Made by a program: the position numbers and the translations under genes. DNA of 64,000 nt from Paenibacillus aquistagni. GTDB lineage: Bacteria > Bacillota > Bacilli > Paenibacillales > Paenibacillaceae. This document shows, piece by piece, positions 10,887 through 17,262 of the stretch (position 1 is the first letter of the stretch; every line of letters starts with the position of its first letter). A model generated the notes under the pieces. That model was not told where the DNA came from. It ran no database searches and saw only the letters and a list, made by a program, of their open reading frames with translations. The stretch is taken from the NCBI RefSeq assembly GCF_900177815.1, contig NZ_FXAZ01000009.1, forward strand, positions 62,001-126,000, in the 5' to 3' direction.

Positions 10887-10915
10887 ATTCTATCATGTTA
10901 CGAAGCTAATGTCAT
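10887..10915 (-). promoter_or_regulatory. Promoter of clpP-clpX
   Basis: On the minus strand ATGACA (10910-10915) and TAGAAT (10887-10892) are 17 bases apart, one mismatch each from the sigma-A consensus. It lies about 46 bases upstream of the clpP start. Confidence 0.65.
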
Positions 10916-11114
10916 ATCCACCATTATTCCATATGTATGTCATGACGATTATGACTTAGTATTCGAACTTCGAATTAAATGATGGTTGTCTTACCCATAT
11001 GTACACTACATTCCTAAAAGATGAAACTCTTTCAGGCAAAAATGCGTGCATGCGATCTCTCCATGCATGGCTCGCTAAGTATGTATTCACTCATCCTCGC
11101 TCGGATGAAAAGAT

Positions 11115-11144
11115 AAGGCACGCAATGAAATATTGACGTGCCTT
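11115..11144 (-). terminator. Terminator after tig
   Basis: AAGGCACG (11115-11122) pairs with CGTGCCTT (11137-11144); on the minus strand ATCTTTTC follows. It lies about 45 bases after the tig stop. Confidence 0.75.
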
Positions 11145-11187
11145 ACCTAGGTGCACTGAGATGTATGCTCCTCAGTTCAATATGTTA

Positions 11188-12468
11188 TTAGTTGTTTTCT
11201 GCAAGGAATTTGATTGTCTTGCGAACCGCAGCTTCCTCACGGAGATTGTCAAGCGTACCGTTCTTCTCAAGGATCGTGCGGATCTCTTCAGCAGAGCGTT
11301 GGTACATTTGCGCCATTTGCTCAAGCTCTTCTTGAAGCTCTTCATCAGAGACTGCAATGCCTTCAGCTTTGGTAACTTGCTCAATCACAAGGTTGTTCTT
11401 CACGCGCTTGCTTGCATCTTGCTGCATTTGCTCACGAAGGTCAGCAATCGTTTGGCCGGACAAAGTCAAGAACATATCAATGTTCATGCCTTGGGAGCGA
11501 AGACGGTTGTCCAAGTCCTTAACCATGTGTTGAATTTCAGTTTCGATCATAGCGCTTGGAATTTCCACTTTTGCATTTTCGGAAACTTTTTCAACAACAG
11601 CTGATTCGAATGCTTGCTCAGCTTCACGCTCTTTGCGAGTTGCGATTTGCTTTTTAAGATCTTCCTTGAACTCGTCCAATGTGTCGAATTCACTTACATC
11701 TTTAGCAAACTCGTCATCCAATACTGGGAGCTGCTTGCGCTTGATTTCGTGAACTTTCACTTTGAATGTAGCTGGCTTGCCAGCCAAGTTCTCTGCATGA
11801 TATTCCTCAGGGAATGTTACTTCAACATCTTTGAAGTCGCCAGTTCCAAGACCAATCAATTGCTCTTCGAAGCCAGGGATAAACGTGTTGGAGCCAAGCT
11901 CCAAGCTGTAGCGATCGCCTTTGCCGCCTTCAAATGCTTCACCGTCAACGAAGCCTTCAAAGTCCATGACAACTGTGTCGCCTTCTTTTGCTGTATCTTC
12001 GTCAACGACGACCAATTCAGCATGGCGTTGTTGAAGACGCTCAAGCTCAGCGTTCAAGTCTTCCTCTGTTACTTCTACTGCTTGCTTTTCAACGTTAAGG
12101 CCTTTGTATTCGCCAAGCTCAACTTCAGGCTTAACCGTTACTTTTGCTTTGAATTTGAACGCTTGTCCTTTTGCAAACTGTTCAACTTCAACTTCTGGCT
12201 GATCTACTGGAAAGATAGACGCTTCTTTCACAGCTTCAGGGTAAACCTCTTGAAGCAAAATATCGATGGCGTCTTGATAAAGGCTTTCCACTCCGAATTT
12301 AGCTTCGAAGATTTGGCGAGGCACTTTACCTTTGCGGAATCCAGGAACGTTTGCACGCTTCTGAACCTTTTTGAACGCTTGGTCCAATGCTCCAGTCACT
12401 CGCTCCTCATTCACTTCTACTTCAAGAACCCCAACGTTATTCTCTATTTTTTCCCAGGTTGCTTTCAT
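11188..12468 (-). CDS. tig: Trigger factor, ribosome-associated chaperone and prolyl isomerase
   Basis: Chaperone of 426 residues that binds nascent chains at the ribosome exit. The ribosome-binding signature GFRKGKVPRQ (GFRxGxxP) is in the N-terminal domain at about residues 43-52. A central FKBP-type PPIase domain covers about 150-245 (GDTVVMDFEGFVDG ... GLGTGD), followed by the helical C-terminal chaperone arms. The start has GGAGGGG and AAGG upstream. A promoter at 12537-12565 precedes it, and a terminator follows, so it is likely monocistronic. Confidence 0.98.
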   Translation of the reverse strand: MKATWEKIENNVGVLEVEVNEERVTGALDQAFKKVQKRANVPGFRKGKVPRQIFEAKFGVESLYQDAIDILLQEVYPEAVKEASIFPVDQPEVEVEQFAKGQAFKFKAKVTVKPEVELGEYKGLNVEKQAVEVTEEDLNAELERLQQRHAELVVVDEDTAKEGDTVVMDFEGFVDGEAFEGGKGDRYSLELGSNTFIPGFEEQLIGLGTGDFKDVEVTFPEEYHAENLAGKPATFKVKVHEIKRKQLPVLDDEFAKDVSEFDTLDEFKEDLKKQIATRKEREAEQAFESAVVEKVSENAKVEIPSAMIETEIQHMVKDLDNRLRSQGMNIDMFLTLSGQTIADLREQMQQDASKRVKNNLVIEQVTKAEGIAVSDEELQEELEQMAQMYQRSAEEIRTILEKNGTLDNLREEAAVRKTIKFLAENN

Positions 12469-12536
12469 TTTATGCCTTCCCCTCCAAAAAGATCGATGGC
12501 TAGAGCTAACTCTTGCACGTTCGAAATAACCATTAC

Positions 12537-12565
12537 ATTATATCTGACTACAAATAGATTTTCAA
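12537..12565 (-). promoter_or_regulatory. Promoter of tig
   Basis: On the minus strand TTGAAA (12560-12565) and a consensus TATAAT (12537-12542) are separated by exactly 17 bases, about 70 bases upstream of the tig start. Confidence 0.8.
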
Positions 12566-12642
12566 GGCGACACCTTTGCCAGAATGTGTGCGTTTTCACG
12601 TTTTGGACACATTCGATACCGATTACTGCACTCTTCACCACA

Positions 12643-13644
12643 TTAATCTTCAATCATAGCGTTTGAGATTCGAAGAATTCCGCGTTCATAATCCATGCGA
12701 TCCTCCGATGATAGACCATAGATTCTAAACACATCGTCCGCATCTAATTGAAGCAGGCGAGACACTAGACTATGCAGCGCTGCTGCCCATATCGCCACAG
12801 ATGGTTCAGCCTCGTCTCTCATCTGCTTGTACAGCGTTGTTCCATATATGGCTTTTACAAATTGCTGCCATATTTCCTGAGCAAAGTAAGTAAGCGATGG
12901 ATCTCTGACTGACATCGATTCGTACAAGAGCTCTGCAGGAGCCCTCAAGGAAACAGGAAAGGTGGAATAGTCAAGCGGCGTATCCTCAATCTGGACCACA
13001 ATCTGCTCTGCTCCGTGCCAATAGGTGACCTTGCCTTTAGCCCCTCGCTTCACAAGCGTGGTTAACAAGCCGAATCGAAGCAGCGGATGGAGCTCTTCGG
13101 TCTCCAAATAATGAATGAGATCATCCGTCAGCGTCTCGGAATCGGCTAAAGCAAGCTGCTCCAGCACCATCCACTTGCGCTCATCAAGGGGGGGCTCCTT
13201 CAGTGATTGGAGAAGCCGCTCAATATATTCCTCATCCAGCATCTGCTTCTTCGCAAGCTGCTGCCTCATAAGATCTGATTCAGAAAGCTCAGCCTCATCG
13301 TCATCTTTATGGTCCTGCTCCGTATGTATAGTGCTTGTTACAGTCGCCTCCACCTCGCGCAGGTCAGGGAAGGCCTGAAGCAGCCAATGATATAAGGAAT
13401 TCCATTCCTCTCTAATCTCACGCTGTTCTCCTTCAAACTGCAGCAAAAAGGAAAGCAGCTGCACCGCATCCTTATAGCGCTCCGCTTCTAACAGCCGAGT
13501 AAGCTCTAATTGATAATAATCATAGGTCTTTGGAAACAGCACCACGTTGGCTTTGCTCGATTCGCTCTTCTTCGCATTTGTTATAGTCAACACCTTCTTT
13601 CCTTGCACAGCTGCTTGAATGTGAACGAACGCCGATGACATCAT
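12643..13644 (-). CDS. YsoA-position TPR-like hypothetical protein
   Basis: A soluble, helix-rich protein of 333 residues with acidic low-complexity stretches in the middle (EQDHKDDDEAELSESD). Its location directly before tig matches B. subtilis ysoA, which encodes a tetratricopeptide-repeat-like protein of similar length; the YDYYQLELTRLLEAERYKDAVQLL segment near residues 40-65 is TPR-like. Function is unknown in the family. The start at MMSSAF lacks a strong ribosome site, so a slightly later start is possible. It is about 175 bases upstream of tig, and tig has its own promoter. Confidence 0.75.
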   Translation of the reverse strand: MMSSAFVHIQAAVQGKKVLTITNAKKSESSKANVVLFPKTYDYYQLELTRLLEAERYKDAVQLLSFLLQFEGEQREIREEWNSLYHWLLQAFPDLREVEATVTSTIHTEQDHKDDDEAELSESDLMRQQLAKKQMLDEEYIERLLQSLKEPPLDERKWMVLEQLALADSETLTDDLIHYLETEELHPLLRFGLLTTLVKRGAKGKVTYWHGAEQIVVQIEDTPLDYSTFPVSLRAPAELLYESMSVRDPSLTYFAQEIWQQFVKAIYGTTLYKQMRDEAEPSVAIWAAALHSLVSRLLQLDADDVFRIYGLSSEDRMDYERGILRISNAMIED

Positions 13645-13760
13645 ATGTATATAGGATCAGTTGTAAGCATTATATCACAAACACCTTATTCATACTGCAT
13701 ATCGGAAGCTTCCTTGTTCTGTATATGCCGAGGCGGATTCAAGAAAATCAAAATTTCTTG

Positions 13761-13789
13761 TTGCACAAATGATGTTTTTTTGTTAGAAT
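13761..13789 (+). promoter_or_regulatory. Promoter of tRNA-Arg
   Basis: TTGCAC (13761-13766) and TAGAAT (13784-13789) are 17 bases apart, and the tRNA begins 21 bases after the -10. Confidence 0.75.
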
Positions 13790-13809
13790 CATATCTGTTC
13801 TCAAAAAAT

Positions 13810-13886
<77 letters not shown>

Positions 13887-13921
13887 TTAGAATTAATTTA
13901 ACAGACTTCAATTACTGTTAC

Positions 13922-13964
13922 AACGCCTTGAATCCCTTACTACATAAGGGTTCAGGGCGTTTTT
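13922..13964 (+). terminator. Terminator after tRNA-Arg, carried by the prophage left arm
   Basis: AACGCC (13922-13927) pairs with GGCGTT (13956-13961), with inner pairs CCCTTA/TAAGGG, followed by TTTTTAG. A diverged copy follows attR at 48147-48187. The phage arm thus supplies tRNA termination after integration. Confidence 0.8.
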
Positions 13965-14017
13965 AGCATCCACCCCCTCCTTCGAGAATGAAGAAGAATA
14001 ACATAAAAAGTAGAATC

Positions 14018-14039
14018 ATTCTACAAAAATTCTACAACT
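14018..14039 (+). repeat. Candidate integrase arm-binding repeat (left)
   Basis: Contains TCTACAAAAATTCTACAACT, a 9-11-base direct repeat (TTCTACAAA / TTCTACAAC). Identical sequence lies at 48025-48046 next to the integrase stop and a near-identical one at 48239-48260. Arm-type sites for a tyrosine integrase are the natural explanation; this is inference. Confidence 0.6.
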
Positions 14040-14304
14040 ATTGTCCCCCTAGAAATCAGTCTTTTATGTGCTAATCTTAGCATGATTTAAAAAGCTCACT
14101 TATAATAGGTAGCTTTTTTCGCAAACAGGCATTCAAAACAACAAAACCCACGAGGATAAACCATGCGACTTAAAATCATTCCTTCGTTATGTCTATTCCC
14201 TACTTCATCCCAAGGCGTACCACATTTATCAGTATTGTCACTTCATCAGCACTTGAAATGATGTACAATTATTAATTGTATCAATATTCCATAGGAGGGG
14301 TAAT

Positions 14305-14439
14305 GTGAGAAAAATATTAGTTGGAATCATTATGATGTCTGTATTATTTACGGGGTGCAGTTCGGCTGCCACTAATGAAGTAAAAAAAAGAGCCGCAGGG
14401 ATTCTTCCCCATACGGCTCGCATACATGCTATTGCTTAA
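14305..14439 (+). CDS. Short lipoprotein-like ORF, probably truncated
   Basis: A 44-codon ORF starting at GTG with AGGAGGGG at ideal distance, reading MRKILVGIIMMSVLFTGCSS: a textbook lipoprotein signal with lipobox LFTGC. After about 27 residues the frame runs through the minus-strand terminator hairpin of the next gene and stops. That suggests the 3' part of a lipoprotein gene was lost at the prophage end and only its expression signals and signal peptide remain. Whether the stub is translated is unknown. Confidence 0.45.
   Translation: MRKILVGIIMMSVLFTGCSSAATNEVKKRAAGILPHTARIHAIA
14382..14419 (-). terminator. Terminator after the HEPN gene
   Basis: GAGCCG (14390-14395) pairs with CGGCTC (14414-14419); on the minus strand a run of eight T follows (plus-strand A8 at 14382-14389). 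Confidence 0.85.
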
Positions 14440-14504
14440 AAAGAGATATCGTTCATCCGTAAGTTATCCACTCAACTTCAGTATAAACTAGTTATAATCT
14501 CAAC

Positions 14505-15533
14505 CTACTTAGGCATCCCCATCAATATTTCTTCGTTAGTTTGTATCCCTGTAAACAATTCATTTATAAAATAATCGTCCATTTCATTATCTGACATATC
14601 AAAAACATCGTAATTTTCCACAATAAGTCTTCTTAGAATTTCATCTAAACGAGTTGAAAAAGCAATTAATTGCCCCTCTTGAGTCTTAATAACAGATCCG
14701 TGGATGATCTTTGATCTCAGATCATAGGCCTTCTTGATGAAATTATATGTGTCAACCTTCCCCACTACTTCCAATCCAATTAAACAAGCAACTCTTTCAG
14801 CTATCTTATGATTTACTTCAGTATTACTGGTTGAAAATAAGCACTCTAATGCCGTGCAGTACAAAACAATTTTCATAGGTAAAGCAGGATTTCCTCTTGC
14901 AGCTATTACGAAGTATTTAACTCTTTCCTTTCTTGAATATCTCTGACTTTTATAAAAATGATCGAATTGCGGGTACTTACCTCCAAAACTTTCTAATTCT
15001 ATTTCATCCAACTTAAATCGCCCGTAGTTCAAATGACTAAAATAACTTATCGCATTGCTTAATTCATCATCTGTGAAAATTGTTTCTGAATTATCTCCAG
15101 AAGCTTTCCCATAGATTGTGGTCAATGCAGCTTTGTAAGTAAATCCATCTTCTATATTGTCACTATAAACAACTAAAAAGCCATCTCTTACATAAATGTT
15201 ATTATCCTTTACATTCCAAGTGCATAGAACAAACTGCTCAGCTTTTCGTAATAGTTGAAAAGTACACATCGATCCCTTCTCATCCATTTGCTCTTTAGTG
15301 GAAATATCATCAAATTCGCCGCTCATATAAACATAACTCTTACCATTAAATTCATTTATTGAATGGATTCCTAGTGTACTTTCCAGTAATCTAGTTTCTG
15401 TTATTCTTGACAAATTTCCCTTTCCGTTACTTATTCGCATACCTATGCTAATTTCTCTACCAGTGTTATAAGAGTTCTGTAACTTTAAGTTGTGAAGAAT
15501 TGTTAGAAAGATATACTTCATATATTGCATCAC
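14505..15533 (-). CDS. HEPN (Apea-like) domain protein, prophage cargo
   Basis: Up to 342 residues. The C-terminal part (about 215-300) looks like an Apea-like HEPN domain: ALPMKIVLYCTALECLF, then HKIAERVACLIG and the Rx4H motif R273-SKII-H278 typical of HEPN ribonucleases. The N-terminal 200 residues are a beta-rich region I do not recognise. The gene is AT-rich compared with the host and lies past the endolysin, between two terminators, so it is a self-contained cargo unit. Proteins of this class occur in defence and toxin-antitoxin contexts, which makes superinfection exclusion a possibility, not a conclusion. Ribosome site GGAG overlaps the first codons; MKYIFL (15521) is an alternative start. 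Confidence 0.7.
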   Translation of the reverse strand: MMQYMKYIFLTILHNLKLQNSYNTGREISIGMRISNGKGNLSRITETRLLESTLGIHSINEFNGKSYVYMSGEFDDISTKEQMDEKGSMCTFQLLRKAEQFVLCTWNVKDNNIYVRDGFLVVYSDNIEDGFTYKAALTTIYGKASGDNSETIFTDDELSNAISYFSHLNYGRFKLDEIELESFGGKYPQFDHFYKSQRYSRKERVKYFVIAARGNPALPMKIVLYCTALECLFSTSNTEVNHKIAERVACLIGLEVVGKVDTYNFIKKAYDLRSKIIHGSVIKTQEGQLIAFSTRLDEILRRLIVENYDVFDMSDNEMDDYFINELFTGIQTNEEILMGMPK

Positions 15534-15551
15534 TCCATAAGAACAGAATAA

Positions 15552-15578
15552 GAGCCGCTATGTAATAACATGCGGCTC
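15552..15578 (-). terminator. Terminator after the endolysin
   Basis: GAGCCGC (15552-15558) pairs with GCGGCTC (15572-15578); the minus-strand tail is TTATTCTG, a weak T tract. It closes the late operon and isolates the HEPN gene. Confidence 0.65.
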
Positions 15579-15613
15579 ATTGTATGAAAAATAAGTATGC
15601 ACTAATAATACAA

Positions 15614-16306
15614 CTATTTGGAAATGATGTCCACACGTTTCTGATTTCCGTCCCAAGCGACTGACGCACCTAGAGATTCGGCCACAACCCGCGCAGGGAT
15701 ATATGTCACTCCATCGATTAAAAAGCCCTCTTTCTGGATTTTTCCATTCACTACAACCTTTACCTTATCCAATTGCTCCTCCTTCAATACTGAATATAGT
15801 CGCCCCCACGGAAACTTGCGACCAGGACACGAAGCCTTTCGGATTGGGTCAATGTGGCAGTGTCCAATAACGTTATAGTTGTCCAGCTCAAACGTCTTGC
15901 CCCAGATTCGCTCCACTTCCTGTTGAATATAGCGATGCAACCAAACGCTTGCGGAAAATTGGGGCTCGGTCAGGTCTCCATCCACGCCTTCATGTTCAAT
16001 GGAAATCGTATATTTGTTAGGATTGATGCCTGAACGATCTCGTACAACTTTGGCAGGCGCTTGGGTTGTTCCTGTTGCCGTTAATCCATTGGCCCACGCC
16101 ATTCTCCGAATGTCTACATATTGATGAATGCGGCCATCCTTCGCCACACCAAAGTGCGCCGATGAAACATCATTACTTGGGCTTGTAAACCAATTGTCCA
16201 TGCTACCCATAGAGCCTGCTGAGATGTGGTTAACGATGCAGCACGGCACATGCCCATCTCGGCTGCTGCTGTTGGTATATTTATTGCCCTTTTGGATAAT
16301 TACCAT
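15614..16306 (-). CDS. Endolysin: N-acetylmuramoyl-L-alanine amidase (Amidase_2)
   Basis: Peptidoglycan amidase of about 230 residues for host lysis. The Amidase_2/PGRP fold shows zinc-ligand regions CCIVNHISAGS near the start and GHCHIDPIRKASCPGRKF near residue 155, plus IEHEGVDG in between. The C-terminal 50 residues (VVVNGKIQKEGFLIDGVTYIPARVVAESLG) form a copper-amine-oxidase-like N-domain repeat, often seen in Paenibacillus wall enzymes and probably wall-binding. The start is MVIIQKGNKY because AAAGGAG is 9 bases upstream; an ATG three codons earlier touches the ribosome site. It overlaps the holin by 26 bases. Confidence 0.93.
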   Translation of the reverse strand: MVIIQKGNKYTNSSSRDGHVPCCIVNHISAGSMGSMDNWFTSPSNDVSSAHFGVAKDGRIHQYVDIRRMAWANGLTATGTTQAPAKVVRDRSGINPNKYTISIEHEGVDGDLTEPQFSASVWLHRYIQQEVERIWGKTFELDNYNVIGHCHIDPIRKASCPGRKFPWGRLYSVLKEEQLDKVKVVVNGKIQKEGFLIDGVTYIPARVVAESLGASVAWDGNQKRVDIISK

Positions 16307-16706
16307 TGGAGCCATCTCCTTTCTCTTGCAGTTGTTCTAAGATCTTTTTGACAAAGGAAGGCAGCGGAACGTTAAGCACGCCTAGATTCTCAACAATGCT
16401 GATCCCTTCTCTTCCAACATAAAAATACATGGCCAGCGTGCGGAATATAGGAGACTGATCCCCTACATACTCGTCCAGCATCACAGCAAGTGCAATCACA
16501 ACAAAGATAATCGCCTTACGAATACCGCCCCAGAACATAACTTCACTGTTAAGCGTCCTTGTGCGGATTGCTCCCAAGACCCCCGTTACATAGTCTGCGA
16601 TCATGCAGAATACCAAAATCCGTAACGCAATGTCCCAACCGCCTAGGTAAGCTGTTCCGATTGTTCCGACAGTTGCTACAATCAACCCAATACCATTCTC
16701 TTTCAT
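16281..16706 (-). CDS. Phage holin (TcdE/holin_4 type)
   Basis: Membrane protein of 141 residues from MKENGIGLIV, with three or four hydrophobic segments (residues about 5-25, 30-50, 65-85 and a weaker one near 95) and a charged tail. The YVTGVLGAIRTRTLNSEVMFWGG segment is typical of the toxin-secretion/phage-lysis holin family. It forms the membrane lesions that release the endolysin. AAGGGGGT precedes the ATG. It overlaps the endolysin, as usual for lysis cassettes. Confidence 0.9.
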   Translation of the reverse strand: MKENGIGLIVATVGTIGTAYLGGWDIALRILVFCMIADYVTGVLGAIRTRTLNSEVMFWGGIRKAIIFVVIALAVMLDEYVGDQSPIFRTLAMYFYVGREGISIVENLGVLNVPLPSFVKKILEQLQEKGDGSNGNYPKGQ

Positions 16707-16726
16707 GAGTAACCCCCTTAATAAAA

Positions 16727-16750
16727 TAGCCCCCACTTTGCTGTGAGGGC
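16727..16750 (-). terminator. Possible hairpin before the holin
   Basis: GCCCcCAC (from 16729) pairs with GTGaGGGC (ending 16750); on the minus strand ATTTTATT follows. It could attenuate transcription into the lysis genes. Confidence 0.45.
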
Positions 16751-16759
16751 ATAAATATA

Positions 16760-16783
16760 GCGCCTACCCATTCGGGCAGCGCT
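16760..16783 (-). terminator. Hairpin directly after the XkdX-like gene
   Basis: AGCGCC-type arms (AGCGCctaCCC / GGGcAGCGCT) form a stem right at the XkdX stop; the following minus-strand sequence is ATATTTATG, so the T tract is weak. Confidence 0.45.
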
Positions 16784-16935
16784 TAAGCTTCGAAATCAAT
16801 ATTCGTGATTTCTTTGTACTGTTCTTCTGTGATCTTTCCGAGCTGAACGAACTGTCCAACATACATCGGGTCTGCTGGGTCGATTTTGTAAATCCCCATA
16901 TCATAGTAACGTTTGACAATAGCATACCAATTCAT
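16783..16935 (-). CDS. XkdX family small phage protein
   Basis: A 50-residue protein, MNWYAIVKRYYDMGIYKID ending EEQYKEITNIDFEA. The N-terminal NWYxIVKRYYDxGxY and the C-terminal GKITEEQYKEIT are the XkdX family pattern. Function is unknown; the gene regularly ends PBSX-type tail operons just before the lysis genes, as here. It starts three bases after the stop of the preceding gene. Confidence 0.88.
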   Translation of the reverse strand: MNWYAIVKRYYDMGIYKIDPADPMYVGQFVQLGKITEEQYKEITNIDFEA

Positions 16936-16937
16936 AA

Positions 16938-17261
16938 TTATAATGCCCCTTTCGATGCTAGCTGTAGTAATAGTGCAGCGTGGTCATTAGCCATCATTTG
17001 ATTTTCGGCTGTCAAGGCGGAAACAGTAAGCTCCAGTGATGCGATGTCATCCTTCATGACTTCCTCAGGTGTCTTGATAGGAATGTATTTGTGGAAGATA
17101 AAATCCCCATTTTCGTATGTGTAACGCCCTTTGTTAAAGTTCTCCTTGAATCCACTAGGTAAAGTTTCAATGTTAATGTACTCACCTTCGTAATCAGGTG
17201 GCATGAGTTCCGTTTCAATATAACTTACAACGGTTTTCCCGTTTAAAATGATTGAATACAT
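16938..17261 (-). CDS. XkdW-position tail-associated hypothetical protein
   Basis: A 107-residue soluble protein with a beta-rich N-terminal half (MYSIILNGKTVVSYIETE) and a helical C-terminus (VMKDDIASLELTVSALTAENQMM) that looks like a short coiled coil. Its place between the fibre and XkdX matches xkdW of PBSX, for which no function is known to me. GGAGGGG precedes the ATG, partly within the end of the fibre gene. Confidence 0.7.
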   Translation of the reverse strand: MYSIILNGKTVVSYIETELMPPDYEGEYINIETLPSGFKENFNKGRYTYENGDFIFHKYIPIKTPEEVMKDDIASLELTVSALTAENQMMANDHAALLLQLASKGAL

Positions 17262-17262
17262 T

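Larger units (their letters stand above)
10842..11187. other. Intergenic region between tig and clpP
   Basis: Holds the tig terminator (11115-11144), a perfect palindrome ATTCGAAcTTCGAAT (10961-10975) upstream of the clpP promoter, and the promoter itself. No coding sequence is supported. Confidence 0.5.
13900..14175. repeat. Prophage left arm, duplicated beyond attR
   Basis: This segment matches 48125-48396 at roughly three quarters of positions by eye. Shared blocks, in the same order and spacing: the terminator hairpin, a TCTACAAAAA...TCTACAACT element, CCCCTAGAAA, CAGTCTTTTATGTGCT, and a final CGAG(g/a)ATAAA. See the finding on a prior integration. Confidence 0.75.

Noticed and set aside
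10961-10975. Palindrome before clpP considered as a LexA or CtsR site
   Set aside because: Half-site spacing does not fit LexA (CGAAC-N4-GTTCG) and no GGTCAAA heptad of CtsR is present.
11614-12666. Long plus-strand open frame of 350 codons opposite tig
   Set aside because: It is antisense to the clear trigger factor gene, lacks a ribosome site and has a Phe/Leu-rich composition typical of a shadow frame.
14505-15533. Considering the HEPN gene as half of a HEPN-MNT toxin-antitoxin pair
   Set aside because: No nucleotidyltransferase (MNT) gene is adjacent; neighbours are the endolysin and the prophage left arm.
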